A stretch of DNA of 64,000 nt from NCBI GenBank assembly GCA_048465415.1, contig DBFWLO010000023.1:124001-188000 (forward strand), in the 5' to 3' direction. Shown here piece after piece: positions 1 through 8,797 of this stretch (the first letter of the stretch is position 1; each line of letters starts with the position of its first letter). Origin of the DNA: Scatosoma sp048465415. Its GTDB lineage: Bacteria > Bacillota > Clostridia > Christensenellales > Borkfalkiaceae. The notes below the pieces were generated by a model that searched no databases, was not told where the DNA came from, and saw only the letters and a program-made list of their open reading frames with translations. The position numbers and the translations under genes were made by a program.

Positions 1-410
1 GCGAACTGGCGGCGGGAGACTGCGGGCAATGCGCGATTTCCAATCAGCCTTCCTTCCATATCCCGTATATATACGGCGAGCTGGGCGATGTGGCGAAGAC
101 TGCGGCGCTGGTCGAAAAACTGGCGGAAAGTTTTCATAACTCCGTGGAGGGGTATCCCGGCGACGAGGACAACGGCACGATGGCGGCGTGGTTTATTTTA
201 AGCTGTCTCGGCATGTATCAAATGTGTCCTTCCCGGCCCGATTTTACGATGAGTTTGCCCTTGTTCGATAAAATAACCGTAAAACTTGCGAACGGAAAGC
301 TATTGAAGATCGATAAATCGCAGCTGCGTCCCGAGAATATGAAAAATATTGTCTCCTATTCCGATATCATGAAAGGCGGAAATCTTTCGGAGATCGTCCG
401 TAAAAACTGA
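1..410 (+). CDS. GH92 family alpha-mannosidase, C-terminal part (5' end outside window)
   Basis: This is the last ~135 residues of a glycoside hydrolase family 92 enzyme, a calcium-dependent exo-alpha-mannosidase family. The reading frame is open from base 3, so the gene starts upstream of the window; the GTG at 90 is internal. Two GH92 landmarks are visible: QPSFHIPYIY (family form EPSFHIPYLY) and the acidic GDEDNGTMAAWF stretch, which matches the family's GNDDxGQMSAW segment that carries the catalytic acidic residues, followed by LGMYQMCP. Only 17 bases separate it from the GxGYxYP gene, so the two are probably co-transcribed. Localisation cannot be judged without the N-terminus. Family assignment is firm; linkage specificity is not visible. 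Confidence 0.92.
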   Translation, partial: ELAAGDCGQCAISNQPSFHIPYIYGELGDVAKTAALVEKLAESFHNSVEGYPGDEDNGTMAAWFILSCLGMYQMCPSRPDFTMSLPLFDKITVKLANGKLLKIDKSQLRPENMKNIVSYSDIMKGGNLSEIVRKN

Positions 411-427
411 AAAAGACAGGGGGAATC

Positions 428-1912
428 ATGGTAAATGCGATCAAATGCGCCGGGCTTTCCGCGGACGAACTTTCGTTGGCGGTCTTTTTGCAGGGCGCTC
501 TCAACCGTCGGAAAAAATCCGTATATTTAGACGTGGAAAATTATCTCGCCTATCTTTCGCAGCCCGTTTCCTGGCGTAATCTTTGGGAACTCGCCGCAGA
601 GTCGAAAGAGAGTTTCGACGGACTTGTCGTTTACGATCCGATTCCGGGAGACGTTTCCGTCAATATGGCGGCGACGGTGTGCGCGGCGGAAAATTTCTTG
701 GGCGTACCGAGGCGTTTGGCCGGGCGCGAAGAATTTTCCGGTCTTGCCGTCCGCTTCGATACGGCGGAGATAAAGGGCACGGACGTCGAACGGCAAAGGG
801 CGGTATGGCTTCGCTGGCGGGAGAAACTGAAACGCGATTGTCTGGTGCATCAACTGACGGATAAAAAAGAGTTCCGTTTCGCGCTTCGGGATTTTGCCAT
901 CTCGCACGGCGCGTTTACCTTTTTTGTCCGGCCGGAAGAGGACGGGGATTTTTTGGCCGAGGTGCTTTCCTGGGCGGATAAAAATATTCCCGTCTACGGC
1001 TGGACGACCAACGAGATCGGCTTCGTGCGCCGGCTGTCGTTGTTCGGCGACTATATCGTGCCGAGCGATTGGTCGTATAATCACAGTTTTCTCGGCAGAA
1101 AGATTTTCAAGAGCCTGAAACAGCCCCGCGAAGCGGAGGAAATATCACCTTCAGGGCACGTGCTGGCGATCGTCGTAAGCGACGGCGACAACGTGCAGTG
1201 GCTGGAACGGGATTTTGCGGAAAACGGTCTGTTCGGACAGCGGCTTCGGCGGCATCGGACGTATAAAATGAGCTGGACGGCCGCGCCCCTGCTTTGCCGG
1301 ATTTGTCCCAAAGTCTTGGAAAATATTTATCAAAAAGCGGAAAAAGACACCTTTGTCTGCGGCGTCTCGGGAATCGGCTACACCAACTGTACGACCTTTC
1401 CCGAAAAATACCTCGGCAAGTTTGCCCGGCAGACGGCGGAAGCAATGAAATATGCCGATATGCGCGTATTAACACTGTTGGATCATATCGCTGAGACGAA
1501 AGAAGGGAACGCCGAAAAACGGATCGCTTATTTTGCCCGGCATAAACAGATCATAGGCGGGATATGGGAACTGGATCCGGACCGCTACGAAAGCGGCAGG
1601 GGCAAGATTTATTGGGCGAACGGGAAACCGTTCGTCAGCGTCGGGATCTCTTTATGGCACCCTTCGTGCGACCGCGCGCAGGTGAGCAGGGAATGGCTGG
1701 ACGGCATTGCCGATCAAATCAACGCCCGCCCGGTCTCGCCGGATACGGAGGAAGGATATACCGTTCTCAACGTTCATCCGTGGAGCATGGACATGGATAT
1801 GCTGGATTATGTGGTTTCCAGACTTTCCAAACAGGTCGAAATCGTGTCCGCCGAAGAACTCATACGTTTGGTCGCGAAGAATGTGAAACACGGAACAGGA
1901 GGGAGAAGATGA
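428..1912 (+). CDS. GxGYxYP-family putative glycosidase, cytoplasmic paralogue
   Basis: A 494-residue protein of the GxGYxYP family, annotated in Pfam only as putative glycoside hydrolase. Landmarks are SDGDN at residues 251-255, GVSGIGYTN at 312-320 (the signature position, with TNC replacing TYP), IYWANGKPFVS and LNVHPWSMD near the C-terminus. The same blocks occur in the proteins at 10629 and 13709. There is no signal peptide or lipobox, so unlike those two it should act inside the cell, perhaps on imported oligosaccharide. The ATG at 428 follows GGGGAATC. Its TGA overlaps the ATG of the LacI gene by four bases, and GH92 lies just upstream. No member's reaction is known to me; the enzymatic role is inference. 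Confidence 0.85.
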   Translation: MVNAIKCAGLSADELSLAVFLQGALNRRKKSVYLDVENYLAYLSQPVSWRNLWELAAESKESFDGLVVYDPIPGDVSVNMAATVCAAENFLGVPRRLAGREEFSGLAVRFDTAEIKGTDVERQRAVWLRWREKLKRDCLVHQLTDKKEFRFALRDFAISHGAFTFFVRPEEDGDFLAEVLSWADKNIPVYGWTTNEIGFVRRLSLFGDYIVPSDWSYNHSFLGRKIFKSLKQPREAEEISPSGHVLAIVVSDGDNVQWLERDFAENGLFGQRLRRHRTYKMSWTAAPLLCRICPKVLENIYQKAEKDTFVCGVSGIGYTNCTTFPEKYLGKFARQTAEAMKYADMRVLTLLDHIAETKEGNAEKRIAYFARHKQIIGGIWELDPDRYESGRGKIYWANGKPFVSVGISLWHPSCDRAQVSREWLDGIADQINARPVSPDTEEGYTVLNVHPWSMDMDMLDYVVSRLSKQVEIVSAEELIRLVAKNVKHGTGGRR

Positions 1913-2868
1913 TTACAATCAACGATGTGGCGAAAAAGTGCGGCGTGGCGAAATCCACCGTATCAAACGCGCTCACGGGCAAAAAATACGTCAGTCCCGA
2001 GTTAAAAGAGAAGATCAAAGAGGCGTGCGAGCAGCTGGATTTTCAGCCGAACTTTTACGCCGCGACGTTATCCTGCAAAAAGACAAATATTCTCGGGCTG
2101 ATTCTCGAAGAAGACAGCAACGACAAATTCCGCGGTTTCTATCCCGAACTCATCATCTCCTGTTTGAGAACCGCCGCGGCGAGCGGCCGTCAGCTGCTCA
2201 TATACAGCGGGCTCGATAAAAATTCGGTAGTGACGATGCTGAAACGCGATAAAGCGCCCATAGACGGTGCCGTCGTCATGACTCCCTGGGTGGACGACGC
2301 GCGTATCGCCCTTCTGGAAAAACAGCGTATTCCCTGCGTCATCGTCGGTCGCCCCGCGGATAATATCCATATCAGCTATATAGACATCAATAATGCGAAG
2401 CTGGTGGGGGACGTAGCGGAAAAATTATATGGTCTGGGGTATAGAAAATTCTGCCTGATCAACAGCGAACGCTTCAAAACGATCTCCATCGACCGCGAAA
2501 AAGGCTTTTTCGAGACGCTTCGTAAGCGGCCGGACGCGGATACGCACGCCGTATATTCCGAATGCAGTTCGGAACCCGAAGGATACAGATGCGCCGCTTT
2601 ATACATGGAAAAGGACATGGCGTTCATTACGTCGGACGGCACCGTTTCCAAAGGCGTATACATGTGCGCGGAAGAACGGGGCTTGGATCCGAGGAAAGAC
2701 ATCAAAATATATTCTCTCGGCGAGGACGAAACGGAAAAGAATATCCCCTGGGAATATGCCCGCCAGGATTACGTCAGACTCGGAGAAATCGCTACGAAAA
2801 CTTTGATCGAAGAAATAGAAGGCTGCACCGAAATCAAACGTTTGTGCACCGATTATTACAGCGTTTGA
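1909..2868 (+). CDS. LacI-family transcriptional regulator
   Basis: A 319-residue sugar-responsive regulator. The N-terminus, TINDVAKKCGVAKSTVSNAL, is a canonical LacI helix-turn-helix, followed by the hinge region (residues ~45-60) and a periplasmic-binding-like effector domain starting at NILGLILEED. I chose the ATG at 1909 because it follows AGGAGGGAG and overlaps the previous stop as ATGA; a much longer in-frame ORF reaching back to 1564 is only read-through over the upstream gene. It closes the first operon. Three palindromes with a central CG lie between 2893 and 3219, just ahead of the transporter operon, and are its likely operators. The inducer is unknown; a mannose-containing glycan product is a guess from the GH92 neighbour. 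Confidence 0.95.
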   Translation: MITINDVAKKCGVAKSTVSNALTGKKYVSPELKEKIKEACEQLDFQPNFYAATLSCKKTNILGLILEEDSNDKFRGFYPELIISCLRTAAASGRQLLIYSGLDKNSVVTMLKRDKAPIDGAVVMTPWVDDARIALLEKQRIPCVIVGRPADNIHISYIDINNAKLVGDVAEKLYGLGYRKFCLINSERFKTISIDREKGFFETLRKRPDADTHAVYSECSSEPEGYRCAALYMEKDMAFITSDGTVSKGVYMCAEERGLDPRKDIKIYSLGEDETEKNIPWEYARQDYVRLGEIATKTLIEEIEGCTEIKRLCTDYYSV

Positions 2869-2887
2869 ACGAATTTAAAAAAAACTA

Positions 2888-2916
2888 TTGACAAACCGGT
2901 TTTTTTGTGATAGAAT
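2888..2916 (+). promoter_or_regulatory. Sigma-A promoter of the lipoprotein/transporter operon
   Basis: TTGACA at 2888-2893 and TAGAAT at 2911-2916 are separated by 17 bases. The AAACCGGTTT palindrome sits between the two boxes. The leader to the first large gene would be about 400 bases. Confidence 0.8.
2893..2902. promoter_or_regulatory. LacI-type operator 1 (inside promoter spacer)
   Basis: AAACCGGTTT is a perfect 10-base palindrome with a central CG between the -35 and -10 boxes, where a bound repressor would block RNA polymerase. A LacI-family gene ends 24 bases upstream. Confidence 0.55.
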
Positions 2917-2930
2917 AAAAGAAAAGAAGT

Positions 2931-2946
2931 AGAAAAACGGTTTTCT
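2931..2946. promoter_or_regulatory. LacI-type operator 2 (just downstream of transcription start)
   Basis: AGAAAAACGGTTTTCT is palindromic at 14 of 16 positions around a central CG. It shares the run AAAAACGGTTTTCT with the site at 3196-3219. Confidence 0.5.
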
Positions 2947-2979
2947 AAGATTTTTTGTTAAAAACAAACACGAAACACG

Positions 2980-3028
2980 AAACAGGGACGTCCCTGTTTG
3001 ACATAATACGAGGGTATTATGTCAAACA
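2980..3028. repeat. Compound palindrome, REP/MITE-like
   Basis: Two overlapping perfect inverted repeats. The first is a 20-base palindrome at 2980-2999 with core GGGACGTCCC. The second has 15-base arms, TGTTTGACATAATAC at 2995-3009 and its complement at 3014-3028, with loop GAGG. They share TGTTT, so the two hairpins are mutually exclusive. There is no T-run, so it is not a simple terminator. The GGGACGTCCC-plus-TTTGACA form resembles repetitive extragenic palindromes, but no transposase is in the window. Confidence 0.5.
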
Positions 3029-3162
3029 AAAATAATTACTCGGCAAGAAAAATTTCGGGGAAAATGCGGCGGCGCGGAATGAGCGCCTCGGAGAGAAGTC
3101 GCGGCAAGTCGTTCTTTCGGACGTACAAAGCGGTGGGGTTTTATCATATCGGCAGGTTATAG
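3019..3162 (+). CDS. Doubtful 47-residue basic ORF in the operon leader
   Basis: ATG at 3019 is preceded by GAGGG at a 5-base spacing and opens 47 codons ending at TAG 3160-3162. The product is Arg/Lys/Ser rich (it contains KMRRRGMSASERSRGKSF) and resembles nothing I recognise. The start codon and ribosome-binding site sit in the hairpin at 2995-3028. It could be a leader peptide, a remnant, or chance. This is the only ORF in the 2869-3324 gap; apart from the promoter, operators and palindrome I see nothing else there. Confidence 0.15.
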   Translation: MSNKNNYSARKISGKMRRRGMSASERSRGKSFFRTYKAVGFYHIGRL

Positions 3163-3195
3163 ATAGAATCGGGAGACTTCTCTTATTTTTTCCCT

Positions 3196-3219
3196 CCTCA
3201 AAAAAACGGTTTTCTGAGG
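3196..3219. promoter_or_regulatory. LacI-type operator 3 / 24-base palindrome
   Basis: A 24-base inverted repeat centred on the CG at 3207-3208. Ten of twelve pairs match; the arms are CCTCA and TGAGG around an AAAAACGGTTTTCT core shared with operator 2. It lies about 105 bases before the start of the giant lipoprotein gene. It could equally fold as a leader hairpin, but there is no T-run typical of a terminator. Confidence 0.45.
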
Positions 3220-3324
3220 TGTTTTTAAAAGGTAAATATTGCGAAGGAGCTGTTTTGAGAAGTTCCCGAGCGATAAATAATGCAGGGTGCGAAAACATCC
3301 GAAGCGGGGAGGAAAGGTAACTTT

Positions 3325-6300
3325 ATGAAACGAATAAAAACAGGTATCGGTTTTGTATTTGTTTTGTGCACGGCGATGGCGATGGCGGCATGCGCTGCAT
3401 CGAATCCGTCGGACAGCGGCGGCGATGGCAGCGCTTCCGCCGCGGAGAAAGTCAAAGTCCGCATAGCTGGACAGACCGCGGACTCGACCGGGGCTTACGC
3501 GCTTTCTTTGGAGAAAGCGGAAAAGAAAGATTTTACATTGGTCGTCGGTTCTTTGACCGATTATGCGTTCACCGTCGTCAACTCGGCAACGAGCGTGGTT
3601 TCGGCGTCCGTGACGCAGACGACGCTTACGGTGGAAGCGTTGGAAGTGGGGACGGCGGTGCTCACCGTTTCCGAGAACTCGGACAAAGCGGAAGATCTCG
3701 TCGTCAACATCAGCGTCACGGAGAAATCCGCAGCGCTGAAAGCGCCCACGGGCGTCAATATCAGCGGCGTGGAGAACGGTACGGGAGGCATTGCGGATCC
3801 GTATGTGATCGCATTTTCCGAAGGCAAGACTTCCGAACACAGTCTCGTCGTCCGTCCTTCGGACGCGGATAAGAGATTCGACTGGACGGTCGGAAGCATT
3901 CGCGACGGCGCTTTCACGGCGGCCGCGGATTCTCCGCTCACGGCGGTGCAGAACGGCAACAAACTCACGCTGAGCGCTTCCGCCGCGGGAGCGTATGCGA
4001 TAGAGGGAAAAGCGAAGACGGGCGATTTGAAATTGTATATCCAGGTCGCCGTCACCGAATACACCGAACTTACGGGGATTACGGCCAATCTCACGGAAAG
4101 CGAGGAAGCGGAGTACGATTATTATTTCAAGACGGCCAAAGGTACGACCTGGAATATGACCGAGGGAATGACGGGCAGATCGAAGGATATTGCCGACGGG
4201 AAAGTCATCACGGGGTATCAGATCCCGCTCAACCAGACGTATTATCCGTCCCTTTATAAGATGGTCTTTACGCCCGTGCCCGCCGAAGCGACCGACTGCA
4301 CGTGGGTGATGTCGTACACCGACGACAGCGTATTCACGCTGAGTTCGGACGGCAACTGGACGGCGGAGAAGGCGGGAAGCACCGTCGTCACCGTTTCCAA
4401 TACTTCAAAAGAAGCCGAGATCAAGATCAAAGTGGACGTCGTGGATACTCTTTACGAAGGTGTGTTGAAGAGCGAATTCGACGCGGCCGAAGCGGACGCT
4501 TCCGGATTCTGGAATTTCGACTCCGATCCCGACGATTACGATAAGACGAAAGCGATGCTGGAAAAATGGCATCTCGTCATGAACAAGACCACTTCTTCGC
4601 CCAACGGCGCGGACGGCAATCAGAAGATGTTCTATCTGGGCGCCGCCGACCGAGTGTACGGTATTTGCCTCGAAACGCGCATAGATTCTTCGACGGGAGT
4701 CGGCGCGAATGCGGTTACGGCTTTGACCTGGGCGAAAGCGCACGTGCCCGCAGGCGCGACGACCATGACGGCGGCCATCGGCAACAACGATAAAACGTTC
4801 GGAAGTTATCGGATCACTTTGGTGAAAGGGGACGGTACGTCCGCCTGCATCACGAACGGCTGGGTGGAAAAGACAAAAGCCAACGACGACGGCAAGCCGT
4901 ACGTAGAATATGAGATTCCCGAGGCCTATAAAGACTGCGACGTCGCGATCGTCATCGAAACCTCGCTTGCAAAAACGGACGACAACTGCGAATTACATAT
5001 CAAAGGCGTCTGGATCAATTCCTATAAACAGGCGGAAAGCGTCACGCTCGCCGAATCGGCTAAAACGGTCGGACAGCGCGGAACGTATAAAATCGTTCCC
5101 ACCGTCCTCCCCGCCGACGCGTCGTATAAGACGGTTGCATACACCGTTCTTTCTACGCCGGAAGGCGGAGCGAACGGAATCCAGGTGGCGGCGGACGGCA
5201 CCGTTACCGTAACGGAAAACGCGCCCGTGGGCGAATATAAAATAAAAGTGACCTCGACGGACAACGCCGACGCGTCGGCTGTGTTTACGCTGACCGTGGA
5301 AGAATATAATCCGTTGACGCAATTCGAAGGCTCGCTGTATCTTTCCGGCCGGGAAATCGTTTACGGCGGCGCCGCGCTCAAAGACAGCACGATTCACGCT
5401 ACGCTCGATCCCAACGGTATTTACACGGATAAATCGCTCGAATTTAAATTCCTCTGGAACGAGGGCGCGTCCAAAACGACCTATACGGTAGAACTTTCCG
5501 AAGACAATATCGTTGCCGTTCAGGACGGATTACTTAAATTCGTCGGCGCGGGAACGGTTGTCGTTAAAGTGATTCCCGACGATAACCGCGAGCTGGCCTT
5601 CTCGTTTACGGTCGTTGTGGGTACTTTTGACAAGAACACTTCGCTGATCCCCGGCACCAATATCACGCTCACTTCCGCCGCAATGCTCGGCGCGGACAAT
5701 TCCGGCCGCTGGACGGATGCCGCGGGAATGAAAAAGTTTACTTATAATACGGTGGACAGACGGCACAGCAACGCGAAATGGGATTATGACGGCGACGCCA
5801 TGCGTTTTGAAAGTCATGTTATCGCCGCGAACAGTAACGATCCGGTCAATATCGCTTACAACTATGTCAACGTCGCCGAAAACGCGAAATATCTTACCTT
5901 CAAAGTACACGGCCACGGCGACGACAGATATTTGGAAAGCAGCAACGTCCGCGTTCGCGTAGCGTATCTCGAAGGGGAGGCCTGGACGGTCGATCTGCTG
6001 CTCGACTGGACGACGATCGCCAGCCGCTGGAAGCAGGAGAACGAATGGTACACGCTCGCGTTCGATATGCAGGCTTACGCGGGGAAGAACGTCGTCGTTC
6101 TTCTCGAACTGGTGGGCGGACTGCAGAACAACGGCAATTTCCCGAAAGGCTCCGATTCCGCCGCCGGCGGCTATCTCTATCTGAAAGAAATCGCCTTATC
6201 GGAGACGCTGCCGGAAGGCGCGCTGCTCGCGGAGGGCGGAGAAATCCCTGCGGACTATAACACTTACAGAATGTATGCCAACGGCAGCCTTAGCGCCAAC

Positions 6301-7341
6301 GGCTGGACGGTGAGCGCCAACGGCGCGACGGGCTCTTACTCCGAAAAGAAATATACGCCGCTCAAATTGACGTACACGGGTTCGCTTACCGAACAGGTGG
6401 CGCTCGGTCTCACCACCGATACTTTTTACAGCAACAAAACCGCTGCCATGCTCTATCCGTGGGGGGTATTCCCCGCTCTGAACAACAGCGAACAGGGCAG
6501 TATCCGACTTTCTTCCTCCGATACGGCGGTATTTACGATCGAGAACGGCGTTCTGATGCCCGTCGCGAACGGGACCGCGAAACTGCTCGTCGAAGCGCCG
6601 GCGTACGGCAGCGGCGAAAGCTATGTGACCTTTGAAGTGACGGTGATCGTCGCGGCGGTGGAGACCTCCGTCAAAGCCAACGCGGCTTCCGTCACCATAG
6701 AAGCGGGCGGGAGCTATACCTTCGATTACTATACCGTCCCCGCCGGCAAAGAAGTGAATTTTGCCGTTACGCAGAAACCCGAAAACGCGACGGAAGCGAT
6801 GTATTCTTTTGCCGACGGTAAGATCACGATGGCAGATAACGCGCTCGTCGGAAACTATGTCGTGAGGATCTCTCTCAAAGACGACGCGAACGTGTACTGC
6901 GACGTGACCGTAACGGTGGCGAAAGTCACTTCCTGGAATGATAAGGCGGCGATCATCGCGGCCGGAACCGGCTGGAATATTCAAGGCGGCTGGGATCAGG
7001 GCGTAGGCGAAGGCGCGGACATCAACGACGGAAGCTATCTTTACAGAACGCTGAATATGACCGGACTGAAAACCTTGACGGTCAGCGCCAGGGTATTTGT
7101 GAGAAGCGGCGAACGGAACCCTAAACTGTATATTTCCGTCATAGTGGACGGAGTGGAGACCAAGATCCGCGCAAAGGACGCGACCGAAGATTATGTCGTT
7201 TTAGACACGAATGATACTAAATATGAGACGCCGCAGGCATATATTTACGATCTTTCCGCTTATGCGGGAAAGAAGATAGAGGTTCGTATCGGGAATATAG
7301 GCGGTTCGCATTGCGTGGTTACGAGCATCGCAGCCTCTTAA
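3325..7341 (+). CDS. Giant surface lipoprotein with Ig-like and CBM-like modules
   Basis: A 1338-residue exported lipoprotein. The signal peptide ends in AMAAC with lipidated Cys23; ATG 3325 follows GGGGAGGAAAGG, and the in-frame ATG 45 bases upstream lacks a site. The body alternates bacterial Ig-like (BIG2-type) strands, recognisable by endings such as GTAVLTVSEN and AGSTVVTVSN, with larger beta-sandwich stretches that look like carbohydrate-binding modules (about residues 390-570, 790-960 and 1210-1338, the last with YDLSAYAGKKIEVRIGNIGG). There is no catalytic motif, LPXTG or S-layer repeat. As first gene of the transporter operon it is probably the glycan-capturing surface protein. Module boundaries are estimates from sequence texture. 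Confidence 0.75.
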   Translation: MKRIKTGIGFVFVLCTAMAMAACAASNPSDSGGDGSASAAEKVKVRIAGQTADSTGAYALSLEKAEKKDFTLVVGSLTDYAFTVVNSATSVVSASVTQTTLTVEALEVGTAVLTVSENSDKAEDLVVNISVTEKSAALKAPTGVNISGVENGTGGIADPYVIAFSEGKTSEHSLVVRPSDADKRFDWTVGSIRDGAFTAAADSPLTAVQNGNKLTLSASAAGAYAIEGKAKTGDLKLYIQVAVTEYTELTGITANLTESEEAEYDYYFKTAKGTTWNMTEGMTGRSKDIADGKVITGYQIPLNQTYYPSLYKMVFTPVPAEATDCTWVMSYTDDSVFTLSSDGNWTAEKAGSTVVTVSNTSKEAEIKIKVDVVDTLYEGVLKSEFDAAEADASGFWNFDSDPDDYDKTKAMLEKWHLVMNKTTSSPNGADGNQKMFYLGAADRVYGICLETRIDSSTGVGANAVTALTWAKAHVPAGATTMTAAIGNNDKTFGSYRITLVKGDGTSACITNGWVEKTKANDDGKPYVEYEIPEAYKDCDVAIVIETSLAKTDDNCELHIKGVWINSYKQAESVTLAESAKTVGQRGTYKIVPTVLPADASYKTVAYTVLSTPEGGANGIQVAADGTVTVTENAPVGEYKIKVTSTDNADASAVFTLTVEEYNPLTQFEGSLYLSGREIVYGGAALKDSTIHATLDPNGIYTDKSLEFKFLWNEGASKTTYTVELSEDNIVAVQDGLLKFVGAGTVVVKVIPDDNRELAFSFTVVVGTFDKNTSLIPGTNITLTSAAMLGADNSGRWTDAAGMKKFTYNTVDRRHSNAKWDYDGDAMRFESHVIAANSNDPVNIAYNYVNVAENAKYLTFKVHGHGDDRYLESSNVRVRVAYLEGEAWTVDLLLDWTTIASRWKQENEWYTLAFDMQAYAGKNVVVLLELVGGLQNNGNFPKGSDSAAGGYLYLKEIALSETLPEGALLAEGGEIPADYNTYRMYANGSLSANGWTVSANGATGSYSEKKYTPLKLTYTGSLTEQVALGLTTDTFYSNKTAAMLYPWGVFPALNNSEQGSIRLSSSDTAVFTIENGVLMPVANGTAKLLVEAPAYGSGESYVTFEVTVIVAAVETSVKANAASVTIEAGGSYTFDYYTVPAGKEVNFAVTQKPENATEAMYSFADGKITMADNALVGNYVVRISLKDDANVYCDVTVTVAKVTSWNDKAAIIAAGTGWNIQGGWDQGVGEGADINDGSYLYRTLNMTGLKTLTVSARVFVRSGERNPKLYISVIVDGVETKIRAKDATEDYVVLDTNDTKYETPQAYIYDLSAYAGKKIEVRIGNIGGSHCVVTSIAAS

Positions 7342-7354
7342 AAAGATATAAATC

Positions 7355-7393
7355 GGGAGCCCCCGTCGGAGCGTGCCGACGGGAGAGACTCCC
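7355..7393 (+). other. Intergenic mRNA hairpin between lipoprotein and binding-protein genes
   Basis: A nested inverted repeat: outer GGGAG/CTCCC and inner CCCGTCGG (7362-7369) with CCGACGGG (7376-7383), loop of six. No T-run follows, so a processing or stabilising hairpin is more likely than a full terminator; such elements often raise the level of the downstream binding-protein message. Confidence 0.5.
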
Positions 7394-7415
7394 TTGTAAA
7401 AGGAGAAAGATAGTA

Positions 7416-8753
7416 ATGAGGAAAATCGTAAGCGCCGTAATAGCGGCGGGACTGACGCTTACTCTGGCTTTTTCGGCGGTCGGCTGCACGATCCGCGGCG
7501 ACCGTCCGAGCGACGACAGTATCGGCGAATTGACGGAAAAAGCGGGAAAGATCACCGTCTGGTGGCCGGGTTCGACTGTCGAAATGAAAGCGATCGAAGA
7601 AGCGAAAGCCGATTATATCGCCGAAAACCCGAAAGTGGAAATAGAGATCATCGGGCAGTCTACCGCCGATTTCTATTCGGCGTACATGCTGGCCTGTGCC
7701 GGCAACTCCGCGCCCGACGTCGCCTACGTCGATCATGTCTACGTCCAGACGCTCGCTTACTACGGCTATATCGCCAACCTGTCCAGCGCGGGCTACGACG
7801 AACTGGAAGATACCTTTATTCCTTCGCTCTGGGAACCGAATTTTTACAACGATAAACTGTACGCCCTGCCCATGAGCGCGAACATATTGGCGACGGTGTA
7901 TAATAAGACTCTGATCGCGAAGGCGCAGAATACGACGACGGACAAAATCGTTCTGCCGAAAAATTACGAAGAACTCGTCGATCTTTGCGCAAAGATCGAA
8001 GCGCTCAACGACGAATCGACGAAGTCCGATCCCTATTACGGGATCACTCTTCCCGCCGGTACGGGCAATACGTCTATGGCGTCCATGAGCTATCTGGCCT
8101 TCGTCAACCGCTGCGGCGGGACGGGGATTTTATCCGACGATCTCAAAGAGAGCAGGATCAGTTCCGAGGCATGCGTTTCCGCGGCTCAGAAATTATATGA
8201 ATTGGGAGAGTATTCCACGGCGACCTTCGGGGAAGCGAAATTTGAATCGGGCAAAGTGGGATTCATAGAAATGGGGCCCTGGAAGATCTCCGATTATGAA
8301 AAATATTCGGACACTTACAACTGGGAAGTGGGTTATACGACTGCCGTTCCTTTCACAGAAGGAGGAAACACAGGTTCGACTCTGGGACTTTACAGCCTGG
8401 TCGTCACCAACAATCTCAACTCGCCTTTGGCCGCGGACTTTGTGAAATACGTGACTACCAATGATAAATACGCGCTCGCTTTCTCGACGCCTCAGAATCT
8501 GCTGCCCGCGACAAAGACGGCTATTGAAAACAATTTCTATTCGGGCGACGTATGGCAGGTTTACGTGGAACAGCTTAAAAACGTAGTAGTGCGTCCCGGA
8601 TCTCCCGCGTGGACGGATATTGAAGCGGTTCTCGGCGATTTCGTGACGAATCTCGTGCAGAGAACCTATGCCGGAAACGACGGAGTCAGACAGGCGTGTA
8701 TCGGAATCAACGATCAGGTAAACTCCGCACTTGAAGACATTTATGCGGACTAA
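7416..8753 (+). CDS. CUT1-type sugar ABC transporter, substrate-binding lipoprotein
   Basis: A 445-residue extracellular solute-binding protein (SBP_bac_1 type) feeding sugar to the permeases at 8798 and 9729. The signal peptide ends AVGC with lipidated Cys24. Mature features typical of the family are KITVWWPGSTVEMKAIEEA, the Asp-rich PDVAYVD region and EMGPWKISDY. ATG 7416 follows AAGGAG at 7400-7405; the ORF reaching back to 7311 is read-through. Order and spacing mark a CUT1 operon importing oligosaccharides. Operon context suggests a glycan released by surface GxGYxYP or GH92-like enzymes, but the ligand cannot be read from sequence. Confidence 0.93.
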   Translation: MRKIVSAVIAAGLTLTLAFSAVGCTIRGDRPSDDSIGELTEKAGKITVWWPGSTVEMKAIEEAKADYIAENPKVEIEIIGQSTADFYSAYMLACAGNSAPDVAYVDHVYVQTLAYYGYIANLSSAGYDELEDTFIPSLWEPNFYNDKLYALPMSANILATVYNKTLIAKAQNTTTDKIVLPKNYEELVDLCAKIEALNDESTKSDPYYGITLPAGTGNTSMASMSYLAFVNRCGGTGILSDDLKESRISSEACVSAAQKLYELGEYSTATFGEAKFESGKVGFIEMGPWKISDYEKYSDTYNWEVGYTTAVPFTEGGNTGSTLGLYSLVVTNNLNSPLAADFVKYVTTNDKYALAFSTPQNLLPATKTAIENNFYSGDVWQVYVEQLKNVVVRPGSPAWTDIEAVLGDFVTNLVQRTYAGNDGVRQACIGINDQVNSALEDIYAD

Positions 8754-8797
8754 ACCGTTTCTTTCCGGGAACGGATAGGGAAATGAGGAGAATGGGA

